64,000 bases of DNA from Chamaea fasciata (Eukaryota; Chordata; Aves; Passeriformes; Sylviidae), in contig JARCOQ010000003.1 in the NCBI GenBank assembly GCA_029207755.1, positions 93,698,646 through 93,762,645 of the forward strand, in the 5' to 3' direction. The notes beneath the pieces are model-generated. The model ran no database searches. It saw only the letters and a program-made list of their open reading frames with translations, and was not told where the DNA came from. Position numbers and translations under genes: made by a program. This document shows, in pieces, positions 1-14,300 of the stretch (the stretch's first letter is position 1; each line of letters opens with the position of its first letter).

Positions 1-168
1 GACTTGCTCTCTCATCTGCTTCCTTCCATCTCTCTCATCTTTCCCTTGACCCATATCCCTCTCTTTTCCATCTCCTTCATAGATATGCTTTATCTTTTCT
101 TCTTTCTTCTTTTAATTCTTCCCCATTACTCTTTTTTTTTTTTTTTAATCATCTTTTTCCATCCACAG
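1..168 (+). repeat. Polypyrimidine-rich tract ending in a CAG
   Basis: This stretch is almost entirely C and T on the plus strand, including a run of 15 T near position 132-146, and ends in tttttccatccacag at 168. The shape resembles a splice acceptor (pyrimidine tract plus AG), but no credible exon with a donor follows, so it is recorded as low-complexity sequence. The window edge cuts it, so its full length is unknown. Confidence 0.6.
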
Positions 169-3100
169 TCCTAGTACTACTGAGGTACAAGTAGTATGGC
201 AGAGGTTGAAGGTCACCTGCAGATTTTGTGCATGATACATTTATAGTCCCAACTATATGCTTTACTGAGTTATTTGTACCACCAGGTCTTTAATGGAGCA
301 CTGCAAATATTTAGAAAAACCAAAGAAATTTTCCCCTTTCCCGTAGCAATTTTTAGCTACAAATTATAAAATCACATCTTAGAAATAACTTAAAATTAGG
401 AAAATTGTTAAGTGATAATCTAAAATGAAATTAAAATCTATATTTAAATTAATTTCACACAGTTTTCTCCTTTTTCACAAGTTAAAAGAGATGTCAGGCA
501 GCACATAGGTAGAAAAATGAAGCTTCTAAAAATGTCAAAATAGGGTGCTTCAACAATTGAAAATCTCTTTTTCCCCCCTGTATTTTTATTTTAAGAAGGA
601 ATTTGTTTGGAACTGACTCATAAACAGTTTCACTTTCAGGAAGGTTGTGCTTTACAAAGGAAAGGGTATTGCCAACTACCTCACCACAGAGAGATTTCTC
701 ACAAATGCATTTGTTTAACACTCTGCACAGCGTGTGCAACCCTCCTTGGGTCCTCTCTAGTTGGTCTAGAAATTGTGTAATATATAGCAGAAATTTCTGT
801 GATTGCTTAGGATACACAGACACACTGACTCATTACATGTTAAAGCCAATTACAGTGGGGCTGAGGTGAACCTTTCTATTGTCGGTTGTGACACTCAATT
901 ACAACCTTTGCAGCTGCTGAGTTTTTCGGATTTTCCCTATGACACAAACAGAAATGAAGCTGAAGGAGAATCAATTCTCTGTGTGGCCAGTGAAAACGGA
1001 AACAAAATGATAAGCTGTATGTTGCGGGTTGGGCAGAATCAATACTTAGGATGTTGCAAAAGTATACAGATGCTTGGCCAGTTCCTATTCTTAAAGTTCA
1101 CTGTACTGATCTCATCAAAAGAGACTATTTTTTCATCTAATTTCTCAAGGATAGGCTTTTCACTGAAACACCTGGGCAACCTGGGCACCTTTGTCTTCCT
1201 CCCCTTGGTGAAGAGGAGTGGGCAGCTCTAGACTGATCTCTGTCCAGCCCACTTCTCCAGGGATTAAGGAAAGTGCTGGGTTGCCAGGCTCATCATCCCA
1301 GACCTCAAATGAGGGCCTAAAGCAAAATGACATTAATCTAGACTGTCATGATTGCTTAAAAAGGAACTGAGGAGCTGTACACAAATATTTGCTCTCAGCA
1401 AAAGTGCTATTTGTTCGGGCCTTCTCACTAGCTGTGGTTATGTTTGTAGCTGCTAGGCTGGCAAAGGTACAACCCAAATTTCTTCCACGTTTAAGTGCTG
1501 CTAATCCTACTTGAGTCACAAAGTAAAATAGTTTCCAGACCTTGTTCACTACAAGAATTTGTCTTTGAGGTCTGTGTGTGGGCAAATGCCCACGCAGAGC
1601 CAAGGTCACTGACATGCACACGGACTCTGTACTCATGTATCTGCAAGGCACTAAAGGTACCTTGCACAGATGTTCACCTGGCCTTTTCCTGCCCTGGCAA
1701 CAATACATGGTCAGGAATACATCAAACTTGCTCTTTGGAAGAACTCACACAACTGAAAAATTTAACAACAACAACAAAAGTTTCCATATTGTTAGCTTGG
1801 ATACTTGATCAGATTTGGTTGGTTTAATTGCTTAAGAATATCAGCTTTGCTGAAGTAACCATCCATCTGCCTGTAAGGTAAGTTAGATCAGTTAAACCAT
1901 AGCCGGTAAGGTAGAAGTACCTGCAATTAGATCATAATTGCCAATAGTACAGTGTAAAGAAGTTCAGTTACCAAGGGTCAACAGACATATGGTGACTTAA
2001 TAAACTCCAGCAACACACTACTGTAGAAGGGCCCTCACTTTGGTCTATCCATCACAGAGAGAAAATATACAGGAAACTAACACACCATTCCACTTACAGT
2101 TACATTTGGGCAGTTTCAGTACCTTGAACATAGTATCTTCTAATTGCAGTCCATTTTTACCACAATCTCACTCTAATACTATTCAGGACACCCATAAATA
2201 TTTGCTGGGATGTTACATACAGTCAAGAAGTATTTCAGCCACAGCTGCATTTTCAAGGGAAGGAGGAGAAAGGCTTGTATAATGGTCTTCAAGATCACGT
2301 TACAAAAGGAAACTAAATGATTACTGTTAAGCTCATTTTGCTTCTCCATATCTTTATTTATTCAAGGCCATAAATAGGGGCACCAGAAAGGCTAGAAGCC
2401 TATAATGGAATATTGAGACTTTGATCTCTGATGCAATGCACAAATCAAGCCCAGGCTGGTAGTGACAAACTCCTTGGCTGAAAATGAATTAATGAATTCT
2501 GTGAATCCACACAAGAGAGGTATGCCATCATGAAAAAACTTTTATCGCTTCTCTTTTGTCTCAGAAAGAAAGGGCAAGAGGAATAAAATAACCTGTCAGC
2601 TTCTTACCCCATCAGAGTGAAGTCACATCAACAAGACAGTACTAGGAATCTTGCTTACATGTACCCATCATTCACCCATGCAACTGAGTATCATTCCTAT
2701 GCTGCCATTCTGGTGGCTCTTAAGGACGCTTGTGAGTTTTAAGAATGCAAAGATAGTTTTTTTCTATTGAAATCCATGAGTAAGGCCTCCACAATTTTAG
2801 CAATTTGGTCTCTCAGTAATGGGATTTAAAATGAGTTTAAATCAGTGTTTAATTTCTACTCTTTCAGGACAATGGCAGTGATTAGTAGTAATGTTTAACT
2901 TCCACTTCCATTTTTTTAATGCAGCTGTAATACTGTCTGCATTTGGCTGCTGCTTTAATGATTACTAATGACTTTATTTTGAAAGTAATATTACTTTTTG
3001 TATTCACTCTCCGGCCTCTGAGCAAAAAGCTAATTTGAGTCAAATTATGCAGTCTCTTCATACAAGACCTTCCATTGGTTTAACTTTATTTCGAGTCAGT

Positions 3101-3985
3101 CCAAAGGGAAATGGAAAACGCACTGAAAGCACACCACGTATTTACAGGTGGAAGAAAGAGTATGACTGTGTGAAAGTGGCAGCTAAAATAAATAAGCAAA
3201 AAAGATGCCATACTGAAAAAAGACATATATGAATTACTTTATAGCCATCAGTTCTAGCACTGAAAGCATTTAATGGATTAAATTTCACTCTTGCACCCTC
3301 AGTTCTTACATGTAGACTCATCTCCCATCACATCTGTGTAGACAATCACCTATGGCAGCACTGATGGCTGTGCTCTGCGGAGTCTCTTAATTAAAGCGCA
3401 ACTTCTGAGCATGCCTTATTTATACATCCTTTCCTTCTGGATTTCCTGAGGAATTTTTCTTGACTTACTCCTTGATGATAAGCAAATCTTTGGGGGAGAG
3501 CATTGTTGGGAGTTTTGTTGTTGTTTTTCTTTCTTTTTTTTCACTTATTATTCCTGTTCTTAGAAAATATCAATTCCTTGAGACCTAAATTTCTTTGCAG
3601 GAATGTATAGATTTTGATGAAGGTTTCCTCTTCCAGTCCAAGAGGGAAGGAAATCTGCCTTGGAAGAACTTGCTAATTTTGAGATTGATTCAGCATAGAA
3701 GAAGCAGCTGTCAGCTGTTACTTCATCTGGGTCAGATTTGGTGTTAGAAAACAAGTCCCTCACTTGGATTACGCACTCAAAGTATCTTGGTGTTTTGGAC
3801 TTGATATTTTTTTAGGGGATTTTTGTTGGACTTATTTAAACTAATTTAAATGTTTAAATGTTTGTTAAGACAGAGGGAGGATGATTCGCCATGCCAAAAG
3901 TCAAGTAATGTCAAGTAGAATAGAAAAAGCAGAAAAACTTTTGGGTTTCTCATATTGCCACTAGTGGTCATACACCTCTTCAGCC
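169..3985. other. Intergenic or intronic, no gene seen
   Basis: AT-rich unique sequence. Open frames up to 142 codons occur (for example 803-1,231 plus and 494-823 minus), but they lack recognisable domains, overlap each other on both strands and have no splice or promoter context, so they look like chance. I recognise no transposon here. Confidence 0.6.
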
Positions 3986-3989
3986 ACTC

Positions 3990-4080
3990 ATTAAAAAAAA
4001 CAAAAACAAAAAACAAAAACAAAAAACAACAACAAAGGAAAAAAAAAAGAGAGAGAGAGAGAGAAAGAGAAAGGAAAAAG
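3990..4080. repeat. A-rich tract with GA microsatellite
   Basis: Runs of A broken by single C (3,990-4,025), then a poly-A stretch leading into alternating GA (about 4,049-4,075). On the minus strand this creates a spurious open frame made almost only of F, L, S and C residues (3,846-4,097), which is not a gene. Confidence 0.85.
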
Positions 4081-7000
4081 CAAACATAAGGTTTCAATTT
4101 CTGCTGGGTTTGTGGGTCTGTCTGGCATGAAGCTTGTTTTCTTTATGTCAGCCCAATGAAGGAGGAAGAGGATGGATGTTTCAGGTTATGGCAATAACCA
4201 CAATATATGGTTATGGATTTGTCTTCCAAGTCATCACTATGGTTGCTGAGTCCCTTGTTTCCAAGGAATGGCTGCACACCTGCTGATGGGAAGTAGTGAA
4301 TTAATTCCTCTGTTTGGTTTCCTGTACAGCTCTTACTTTCTTTATTGACTGTCATTGTCTTGATCCAAGAATCTTTTCACCTTCCTGCTATTTTCTCCCC
4401 ATCCCATGGCAGAGGGAATAAGGAAGCTTGTGTGGGCATTTGGCTGTTGTCTGGGGTCAGCCCAGTTTTGCTGCAGTCCTTAAAACTTGCAGTCTTGTGA
4501 TAGTGAAAAACTCTTTTTTGTTCAAATGTTTAATTCTCCAAATAAGACCAGTACCTGTGTGAATATCCTCCACACTTAATTTGAAATTACCAACAGTTGC
4601 ACCACCCAAATGGTTGACTCAGTGGACAGTAGGACTCGATTTTAGAAACCTTTTCAAACCTTAATTATTGTATTTGGCAGCTCATTCCATAAAAGGGAGG
4701 GAAAAGGTTTTTTCCCCCCACATAATTTCTTTTGAAGTTTTTTGATTTATGGACAAAAGGGGAGTTATAAGTGAGTAAAAACTTACTGCATTTGAAAGAT
4801 ATAGAACAAGACATATTTTGTTAAAATGTTTTCACTGATACAAAATCCCATAATGTTATTTTCAAATACCCTCTCCCCTATCCTGAATTTTACTCCATCA
4901 TTTAGGCAGTGAGAGCAGGGCCTCCTGTGCTCACTCCGGTGGTTTTCCATCTCCTACATGCTGATGTGTACTTATCCATCTTCAGCCCCCTGGTTTCACA
5001 CATATAAACACACTTGCTCAAGATTATATGCCTTCTTATTAAGAATCATTACAGCACAAGAAACTTTAATCTGGCAAGAAATCACCAGTTGCTAAGCAAT
5101 AGCAGCTCAGGCCTTTGCCACCAAGAGCAGACGCTGGGTCCTGGTAAAAAACTTCACTGAAGCCTGAGCAACAACAGCCTTGTTGCCATCAGCACTGGAG
5201 CTGAACACATCAGCCAATCTGCTGAACTAATTAATGGAAATCACACTTGATGGCAGGATAAATCTGTCCATGGATAGTGTTGTCCAGGACAGCATGACAG
5301 GGTTTCCTTCACAATTCATTAAGTTATACTCGTTGTGTTCTGGACACATGGATTCAGCCCTGGATAGACATAGAGGACCCTAAAATGTCCCCAGCTGTCC
5401 TCTTAGGTTTAATTTCTCAGTTGGCAACAGCTTTCTTCTTCTCAAAATTCCAATCGAAAGTTGTAAATAACAAGAAAAACTCTGTTAAAAGAACTCCCAG
5501 ACAGAGAAATAGCATGATATCTGTAAATTGCTGCTCAATCTGTCATAGTAATTTCTCCTCTTATTTGTTCATCTTGATATTAAAGACTATAAATAATATT
5601 CTCCAAAATTTACAAAAGCTCATTGCTGCAGTGCTCAGTTCACGTCATCCTAATGCTACAGCGCTAGATTTAACATATAAGTAATAAGTAATTAAAACTA
5701 GATTATTATGGTTATTCATAGTAATATGATAGTATTAGTATTTCTAATACTTATAAGAAGAATTGTTTTACTGAAAACAGTTTGCAAAAAAAGTCCCAGT
5801 CTGGAACAGCAAAGCCTTCAAATGGAAGTTAGGACATCTGGAAACTCTGCAGCCATAAAATTTTTCATCCTGATCTTTTATTTTTTTAAAGAACACTAAT
5901 GGCTTCAAGGATGAAAATGACATTAGAAAAGTTAATAAAAGCAACAAAGAAAAAAATTCTTGGGTGCCCTAAGTAGGAAGATACAGATGTCCCTTGCATA
6001 GGTCATGATCCATGTAACTGGCAAATAAATATTGTGACAATATACACATAAGGTTTCTGGAAACAGACTCTCTAGTCTACCACTATAGTAAATAAATAAT
6101 AGTTATAATAGTAAACAAATGGATATGCAAATGGAGTGGCAACTTAGGGCTGCATTGTCTGTATATATTGAATTTAAAAACCACCATTAATTAGCATATA
6201 TATCTATTTCCTTTTACAGGAATCAGATTTCCCCTGGACATGCAACTAAGACTATGCAGAACATATGAAAGTATGAATAAAAGTATTTTCAGTGTTTCAG
6301 TCTATAAAAATTCTGTGGATTTTTTGATATTTCTGTTTCCATAATGTGTTATAAAATCTGTGCAAGTCTTAAAAGCAGACACTGACGATTCCTTTGGTTG
6401 TTTTCACTCTTCTTGCCTTTTTTTCTATCCATTTGAATGTAATTAGGAGGAATTTGGTACATCTACAGAAAGGACAACATCAGGCTGAAAAATCAAACTT
6501 CCTTATATCATGATTCATCAGATAATCTGACATAAATTTTAAAGGTGTAGTGGTGCAAACCAACTGCCTGCTTGCCAAGCACAAACTGGAAAAATCTTTA
6601 CCCAGCATACTAAGCAGGAGTTTATAAGGATTACTAGAATCCTTCCTGTCTGAAATGTTTAAGACCTCACACTGTACGTTATATTTGACTCCCTGATCCG
6701 AACAGCCTTTCTCACAATTAACAACATTTTTCTGTGTCTTTCCCAGTACTAGTCCAAACATTTTTAGCCAACAATGTATTTCTTCTATTGTTTTTAAACC
6801 ATATTAATAAATTACATATTTTGTTCAATCTTCTTTTTCCACGGACACAAAGTCAAAAAGTGGGGACAGAAGATAATTGTAGAAATCTTTCAGGATCCTA
6901 ACTACATGTGCAGCCTGCTTTTACTGCTGGGATTTCTCTTCATGTACCACTTCCTTAATTTCCTCCTTTACAATTTTTTTAACATAATTTTTTTTTCTTA

Positions 7001-9208
7001 TGGCTCCTGATTATTCTTGGTGCTTTCTTTATGAAGTGGATTTTTTTTCAATGTCTTCCCAAAACTCACCTCTACATGAAATGATAGGCCGTATAATAGC
7101 CTTGTATGTCTCAGGCTTGGCTTTTATTAGTATTTCAAAGCTGTCAATTTTCTGCTGAGAAAAGCAACAGGCGTTCTTACTTTGTACTTGTGCTGTTCCT
7201 TAATTTTATCACTAAATTGCCAGTAATTAACATTCTCTGGCATTTAAAATGCGTTTTTTATATCAGAGATTATTTATCTAAATATGTTCAAGATTTTCTC
7301 ATTTGCTATCAATGTTACATTTTTTCTTTCCTTTAATTTAGCAGCTACTTATTTAATCATTTAGAGTCTCCTATAACAAGTTGTATCAACATTCCCTAAA
7401 ATTCACTATGTTTATTACAACATCTGCTTATACATATACCAAAAGTGAGAAAAATGTTAATACTTCTGACTTGTTGAAGTGGGCAAAGGCCAACATTTGT
7501 TTGAAAAGTCTTTATCAAATGTAACATATGAGGTGAAAGACAGTTCAAGAGCAGATGAGAAAGAAATAGTTCATACCAATTAAGCAGTTTCAAAAAAGAA
7601 AAGCCTTTGTGAAAAAGCCGAAAGAAAGCTTATTAACATAAATGGTGCTCAGAAAATATTCAGCATTTTCTGGCTCCTGTTCCCTGGAGTCAAGGCATTT
7701 TATGAAGATATTTTGATCACAACAAAGCTTCACCATAGCTCAGCAAAGGAAATAAATTCATTCTCCCTTGGAACCCTTCCTCTATTCTCTAGGAGCATGG
7801 CTGCAGCCCAGAGACCTGGCTGAGCAGTGTTTTTAGCTCTGAGACAGGCTTGCCATAGGAAGTGCCCAATATGGTAGCATTTTTCTAGTTGAAGAACTCA
7901 AAATTTAGAGGGCTTTATACTGAACGAGAATTCAAAAGAATTACAATATCCTTCATGAAGTGAACTTTTGTTCCTAGGTGCAGTTACAACTTTTACATCT
8001 CAAAAAAAAATGTAATCCGTTGGAAATAAAAAAGGGGAAGAAAGAGCACTTCCTGAGAAAAAAACAAACAAAAACCACGAGATTTTGTCTGAAAGGAAAG
8101 AGAAACATGTATAAGTAGAAAAAAGAAATTAGAGAATAATGGTGAATACAAGTAAGGATGTGTTTTAAAAGGAACTAACACAAGTCTAGCTAGTTCCTGG
8201 GCTGTTAATCCACAGAATCCGATGACTGATAACTCAGTGTTTGTATGAGACATCAGTTTACCTCTTCACTCTAAATAATTTTTTTCTCCATTATTTTTAA
8301 GTTTCAGGTATCTTTCAGCATCACTATTGTACCTGATATATAAAACCCCACTTTTGGTCAAAATGAACGCATCATTTTTTCAATTCCAATTCCAACTTCA
8401 ATTTCAGGCTTATTCTTGTTGAATTAATGTGACTTTTGGTAAGTGTGTGTGGGTTCCAAAGTGCTAGCACTCATTTTTTGGTTTTTTGCTTTTAATAATT
8501 AGCAATAAAAATAGAATTTAGTTTACTACATGGCTGGAGTCCTGAGGCTTCTGTCTTCAAATGCCAATTGTCTTACTTTGTCTAGGCAAAGCCAACCTTG
8601 TGAGAAAAAACCAAAACAAAATAAATTCTGGAAGACAGCTTTTCAAAATGTAAAATTTTGCTTAAATTGTTTTCCAAGTAACAAATCCATGGAAAAAATA
8701 TATTATGGAGATAATATTTTGCATTAGAAATTAGTCACCAGAAAAATAATAGGTCTTTTCTCTTATTACATTCTTAGATTTAAGAGTAGTTTTCAGAGTA
8801 TCCTTAAATCTGAATCACTATTTTCTAGGAGCCTGTTTCTGCTATAACAAAATTCTTACATCCAACATTTTATCAATGGGCATCAAAATTAAAATCTAAA
8901 TAAGATTAGATATGCTCAGTTTGCAAAACTTTATTATTAATTTCCCTTTTTCTTTTTTCCCTAACAGTCTGGCATTTTTATTGATAACTCTTAGTGATTC
9001 ATACAGACTGCACTTTACTAATAACCTAGAACTTATCTTTTACTTCTTTGAGCATCTTTTGACCATCTCCTTGTTTGTTTTTCTTAAGGTGGTGTGTTTG
9101 CAGTACATACCATCTTCATTCTGTGCAAAAATGACCAGATGCCAGATTTGGGGTGTTAGCTCTCTATGGATAACAGTAACATGAACAAGTCAAACTACAA
9201 AGTCTTAC
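4081..9208. other. Intergenic or intronic, no gene seen
   Basis: AT-rich sequence with scattered short frames under 100 codons, none with a recognisable domain. No LINE or LTR signature was recognised. Several short T-rich or A-rich runs occur but none long enough to list separately. Confidence 0.6.
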
Positions 9209-9251
<43 letters not shown>

Positions 9252-9257
9252 GTAATA
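9209..9257. repeat. AAT trinucleotide microsatellite
   Basis: About sixteen consecutive ATA/TAA units, perfect up to about 9,250 and then interrupted by one G. Likely polymorphic in length. Confidence 0.95.
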
Positions 9258-11318
9258 AAATCTCATGATAAAAAATGTCTTCATTCATAATGAGTAGTTC
9301 CTTCATTCCTAAAAACAAATAAGTGTTGATGACAATGACCAAAAAGCATGGAAAGGATGGACGGGAGTCAAAACACAATAAAGACTGAGTCTGAAACCCT
9401 TAGAAAGTGTTAAGGCTCAAGTCATGCATGGCTGAGAAATCAGAAAGCTGCAAAAGCTGTTTTCCATTTTTTTCCCCAGCCCATGGGCTATAGATTGAGC
9501 ATCTGAAAGTTGCAGAAAAGGTTTTAACTTTTATGAGGCAGAAACGAGAGGAGATTCACACATTTTTTAAAAGGAAATCACCTGTTTACAATTAATCAGA
9601 GTGGAAAAAGCTGCACAATTCCGTTTTCAAAGATTTTACTTTTACAGGACTGCTTTTGAGCATGCAGAAAGAGCACATCTGAAGTGCAGAAGAATTAATG
9701 AAAGAAAAAACAATACATAGAAAATGTGAAGGTTTGCTTTTATAGGTGAATGTCAAGGGGATAAGGGGTTGAGTAGCAACAGGATGCAGTTTGCTGAATT
9801 AAATGAAGAGTCTGCAGGTCAAGGTTAAGAATAAAGTGATATTTTTACCTTAGCTTTCCTCTGAAGATCTGTGTTGTCCTTTCTGCTGCTAGACCATAAT
9901 GGAAAATTTGACCTTTCAAAAATCCTTTTCCCTAAATTTCTTGTGATAAATATTTCATTTAATACACAAAATGGAATTCAATATCCTATTTTCAATTTTC
10001 AAGAGACAAGTTAGTTCCATTGGCCGTGCTTTCCAGTGCCTATTGAGGCCCTCATGCCCTGGCCTTTCAAGTGGCCTTTCACAGATGAATTAAAATTCAT
10101 AATTACAGTTAACTTTCAGAAAAAAAACCCCAAAAACGATAAAGGAATGGTGAAGTGCCATCATCTGGGCAAAGCTGTGAATAAGGAAATTGTGGGTCTT
10201 AATTATTGGTTTTGCTTTTGATTTGAAACCTTGGGCAAGAGGCAGTCTTTCTGCCTCAGCTATTCAATCTCCCTAATGTGAAAAACAGTTGTACTCTTCA
10301 AAGCCAGCTCATGAGTTTCTGAGTTTATTCAGGTATTCCTTGCCAAAAGTGGCTGCAATGGGCCCACTGAAAGCAGTGCTGAGATGGAGTGGAATGGGCG
10401 ATGCTCATGCAAAGGCTGTGCGTCCATCCACCTGTTCATCTGCTTGTTGCCTGTGCAGGACCATGGCATCAGCTGCTCCCACAAACTGAGACATTTCCTT
10501 TTCCTTACACCTCTCCTGGTCTCTGTTTGCCCCTCTCCAGCTTGCAGTCTCATAAATACAATGATTAAAAATATGATGGTTATAAAATATAATATCAAGC
10601 AACTACTAGTTCCAAACTGGCCTAATTTTTACTTCCCAGCTCCAAAAGCACACATTCTAGGCATCCCAGCATACTGTGACAGCTCATTCAAAACAAGTAG
10701 GGACAGAAACATAAATCCTGTTAAATTACTTCTGATACAGAGTTTTATTTCACCATTATGTTGCTATTTATAGATCAGAATAGCTGGATGGATGATTTCA
10801 AAGCAGAAAGAGATAATAGACCTTGCACAATGTAAAGACTAGATTCAGCACACAGATGCCAAAATCTGGTGGTAGATGCAACAGTTCAGCAATATTTGAA
10901 GAAAAAGGTAATGTGCAAGGCAAAAAAATAATGTAATAAGTAAAGCAATCTTCTTTTATTTTAAATTGAAATAATTTCAAGACTATGTTTAAGACAAGTA
11001 TTAAAGAAAAACATTGCTGTTTGCCTAAACCATATTTTACTACAAAAGCTACAGAGAGGTTTTCCTTGGACTAGGATATCTGCATAAGACCATTTGAGTT
11101 TCATTTTTTCTTTTATCTACTGTCACAATTTAAGTTCACACTGAAGTCTATGATGAGATTTTCAATACACTTAGACCTAACTGCATTATTTCTACAGTAA
11201 AAACAACAAAAAGAAATGTGATTGTGAATATATTCCAAAACAGGACAAAAACACATCTGTTACCTCTAAAAGTCAGTAGGCATGGCACTATCGAATTAAA
11301 ATGTCATATATCACTGTC
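9258..11318. other. Intergenic or intronic, no gene seen
   Basis: AT-rich, with a slightly more GC-rich block at about 10,340-10,550 that carries overlapping open frames on both strands (129 codons plus at 10,384-10,773). No domain, splice pair or repeat family was recognised in it. Confidence 0.55.
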
Positions 11319-11335
11319 GGGGGGGGGGGGGGGGG
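11319..11335 (+). repeat. G17 homopolymer
   Basis: Seventeen consecutive G followed by tgtgg. A run this long can form a G-quadruplex on the plus strand and is error-prone in sequencing, so its exact length should not be trusted. Confidence 0.95.
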
Positions 11336-14300
11336 TGTGGAAAATAGCCAAACATAAATGTATTGAGGTATCTTCTATTTACATGCAAGATTAACTCACA
11401 TTTAGAACATATTTAACATAATCATTATACATCCTTTTGTTAGTACTATACTACACTAGCATCCTGCTCAAAGAAGTACTTAAATTCAGTTTCCATGGCA
11501 CCATTTACCTTCCCATGCCACTTTTTCTGTGTTCATTACTAGAAAATCCCAATAAATGTTGCATTGCTGTACCAATAACTGAGTTATCAATAGCTGTGGA
11601 AGGAAACTGTAAACAAAACAATATGTATCTTATTTCTTGGATTGGTGTTTGTGGATTTTTTTTCCTTCATCTGTAACCAAACTGCTATATTTTATTCACA
11701 GCACTGTATCACTCTTTCAGTCCAGCTGGATCATGCTGGATTCAAAGAAAAAGCCTACAAGTTATGTAGATGAGAAGTACTACAAGCTCTAAGTCCCTTA
11801 TAAATTAAACAACGACCAGGAATGTCACCAGGCTCTGGTGTGTAGACAGATGTGGATAAATTGTTAGACTGGTCTGCTGCATGTCTTTCACTCGTGCCAC
11901 CCAGCGTAAAACCCCATATCCTGAAGGAGTTTCAGCAGTGGTGTGGGATCAGAATGTTCCAGGAATATGAAGAGATCCCTGCCATTTCCAACAGACACTT
12001 TTCATGCTCACATCCATGTGCACTGGCATGCCTTGGAGGTGGACAGATTTACTAACAAAAGGTGGTTCAGATCATGCCACATGGTTTCATTGTCTGGCAC
12101 TGTTCCAGGGCATGCCTTTGCATTGATGTAGATACATCTATCCCATGCAGGAATGTTAATGGCAGAACAGCTTTTACAGCCATCTCACCATGTTGTACCA
12201 AGGCCAAAAAATTCTAAACTCTGGTATAATTTGTTATGCTTTTATTAAGATACTATAGGTGGGATTTAATTCATCCATAACAGTACGTATTAATGAAGGT
12301 GTCCACTTATGAGCTTAGCATCTGAGCTGCCACACACCAAAATATTTATTAAATATAGTCACTGGACTCTGTGCGATGAGCTGAGGCCCCCCTGATGAGA
12401 TCCTTAATGACTGTCATGGGAACTTAGACATTTAGCCAACTTTGTCTGTAGTTACATATATTTGACATTTTAATTCTGAACTGAGTTCTGTTCTAATGCT
12501 TGCCAGCATTACGTAAGATTATTCTAAACATAAGAACATGAGAAAAACAGAGTAATTTTCTTGATTTCAAAGTTATAAGTGAAGCTAAAGAACCAAATGA
12601 TAAATGAGAAAATGATGGTTTTAATTTGTACATGAAATCTTGTTCCTTCTTCTCTGTTCCAGTATCTTGGCTAACTTTAAGGCCTGACAGCTTGGGGTGT
12701 ATAGCTCAGCTGAGTTGTGTCTCTCCTATAACACTGGGACTGGAGCATATTCCAGATCCTATTGATGTCCTTGGGGAAGACTGATCCTTCTAGCGTGCAG
12801 ATGGAGTATCCACAGAGAGCTGGGAAGTATTTGGTGGATACCTTTTATGTTTCACATTCTCCTCCTCTTCCTTTTGCTGAGGATGGAAACTCTGGTTTCT
12901 CTTTTTCATCCCTTTCATCCCAGATTCCTTCCTGGTCACTGGGAAGGTAACTTCAGTAACATAGAACTCATTCACTTGCAAGTGGCCAAGAAGAACTTGG
13001 AGTTCTTCCCTTTCCTCTTCTCTCTTCCCACTTTCCTCCTTTTCATCCTATCCACATCTTCTCAAGACTTCCCATTAGGGAAAATTTTATTTCTGATGCA
13101 TCATTTTGTTTAATACATGAAAAATTGCATCATGGTCTTCGTAAACATTCCTAAAATGGGGAAAAGTTAGATGGGTTGACTATGCTTTAAGTCTTATAGC
13201 TAGGAACTATTCTTGTTGAAGATACCAAAACTCAATTTTTTAATAGCATACAAGTGCTGTTTTTAAAATATCAATTATTTTCATAATAAATAATGTTTTA
13301 AAATGAATGTGTGAGAATTATCTACTTGTACTATTAAACTGCTAAAATGACCTTAGCCAGTATTTCTTTGATGACTACCACCAGAAACATTCAAAAATAT
13401 TTATATATATGAGAAGCACGTACTTCATCAGTAAAACCTGCAGACTTCTTATTTTTAACAAAGACTCAACTTACATCCAGTGATTTTCATTTTCCTTTAA
13501 TTACTAGTTAATTTATTGCTCAAGTAATTTTGTAATTTCTAAAATTATATTATTACAAGTGTCTGACTGTAACTGGGCACATAGAGGCATCCTGACCTAT
13601 TTATAATGCTTTTTAAATATATTGTGATGTGTAATCTCTATAGGCTATGTAGCAATAAAAATGACAAAAGGAATAAAACATCCTCAGTCACAGTCTTCCA
13701 CTTATTCTATTGGTAAATGGTCTAGAGGGTTAGTGCATTCACAAATACATATATTTTCTGCAATTTAGTGACAGGAGCGCACAATTATCATATTGACAGT
13801 TTCCCCTCATAATATATTTGCCTTCAGCAATTTATGCTTTCTATAATGAGAAATCTGGCCATTTTATTACATTTGGCACAAACCACTTAGATAATAACCA
13901 GAGCCTGGAGAACAACATAAGATAAATTACCATTAATGGTGTAGCTTTTCCCCACTACACTTATAAGAACTCAGCTGTGCTACAGCTGTTGCCAACTATT
14001 GCTGAAGAAATGAGGCCATTTTCTCTCCTCCCAACATTCATTTATGAGATTTTATTCTTACTTTTCAGCAAAAAATATGTCAACTTGTGAAAACCATTAA
14101 CATGGAGGTAAAGGCAATCTGTACTACATCACATAATGTTAAAAATGCATCCTCCAGTTCTTTCTTCTGCTTTTCCTTCTTGCTTTTTTTTTTTTCTCTA
14201 ATAGAAATATAAGATTGAAAGCTCCTATAATGAAAAGGGTCTCAGAAACTTTGTGTGATAATGTCTTTTTCAGTAGCCATTCATTACTATCTGCTCCATC

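Noticed and set aside
1..168. Splice acceptor of a coding exon at the window start
   Set aside because: The pyrimidine tract and CAG look right, but the sequence after 168 has no convincing donor or coding frame.
803..1231. 142-codon plus-strand frame
   Set aside because: No domain, no splice or promoter context, and ordinary AT-rich composition. Chance frame.
3846..4097. 83-codon minus frame rich in F, L and S
   Set aside because: Translation of the A/GA simple repeat.
10384..10773. 129-codon plus-strand frame with overlapping minus frames
   Set aside because: Open on both strands in a locally GC-richer block, with no domain. Not supported as a gene.
12694..12714. tRNA-like start with A-box-like tagctcagctgag
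   Set aside because: No B box at the expected distance, and no acceptor or anticodon stem pairing downstream.
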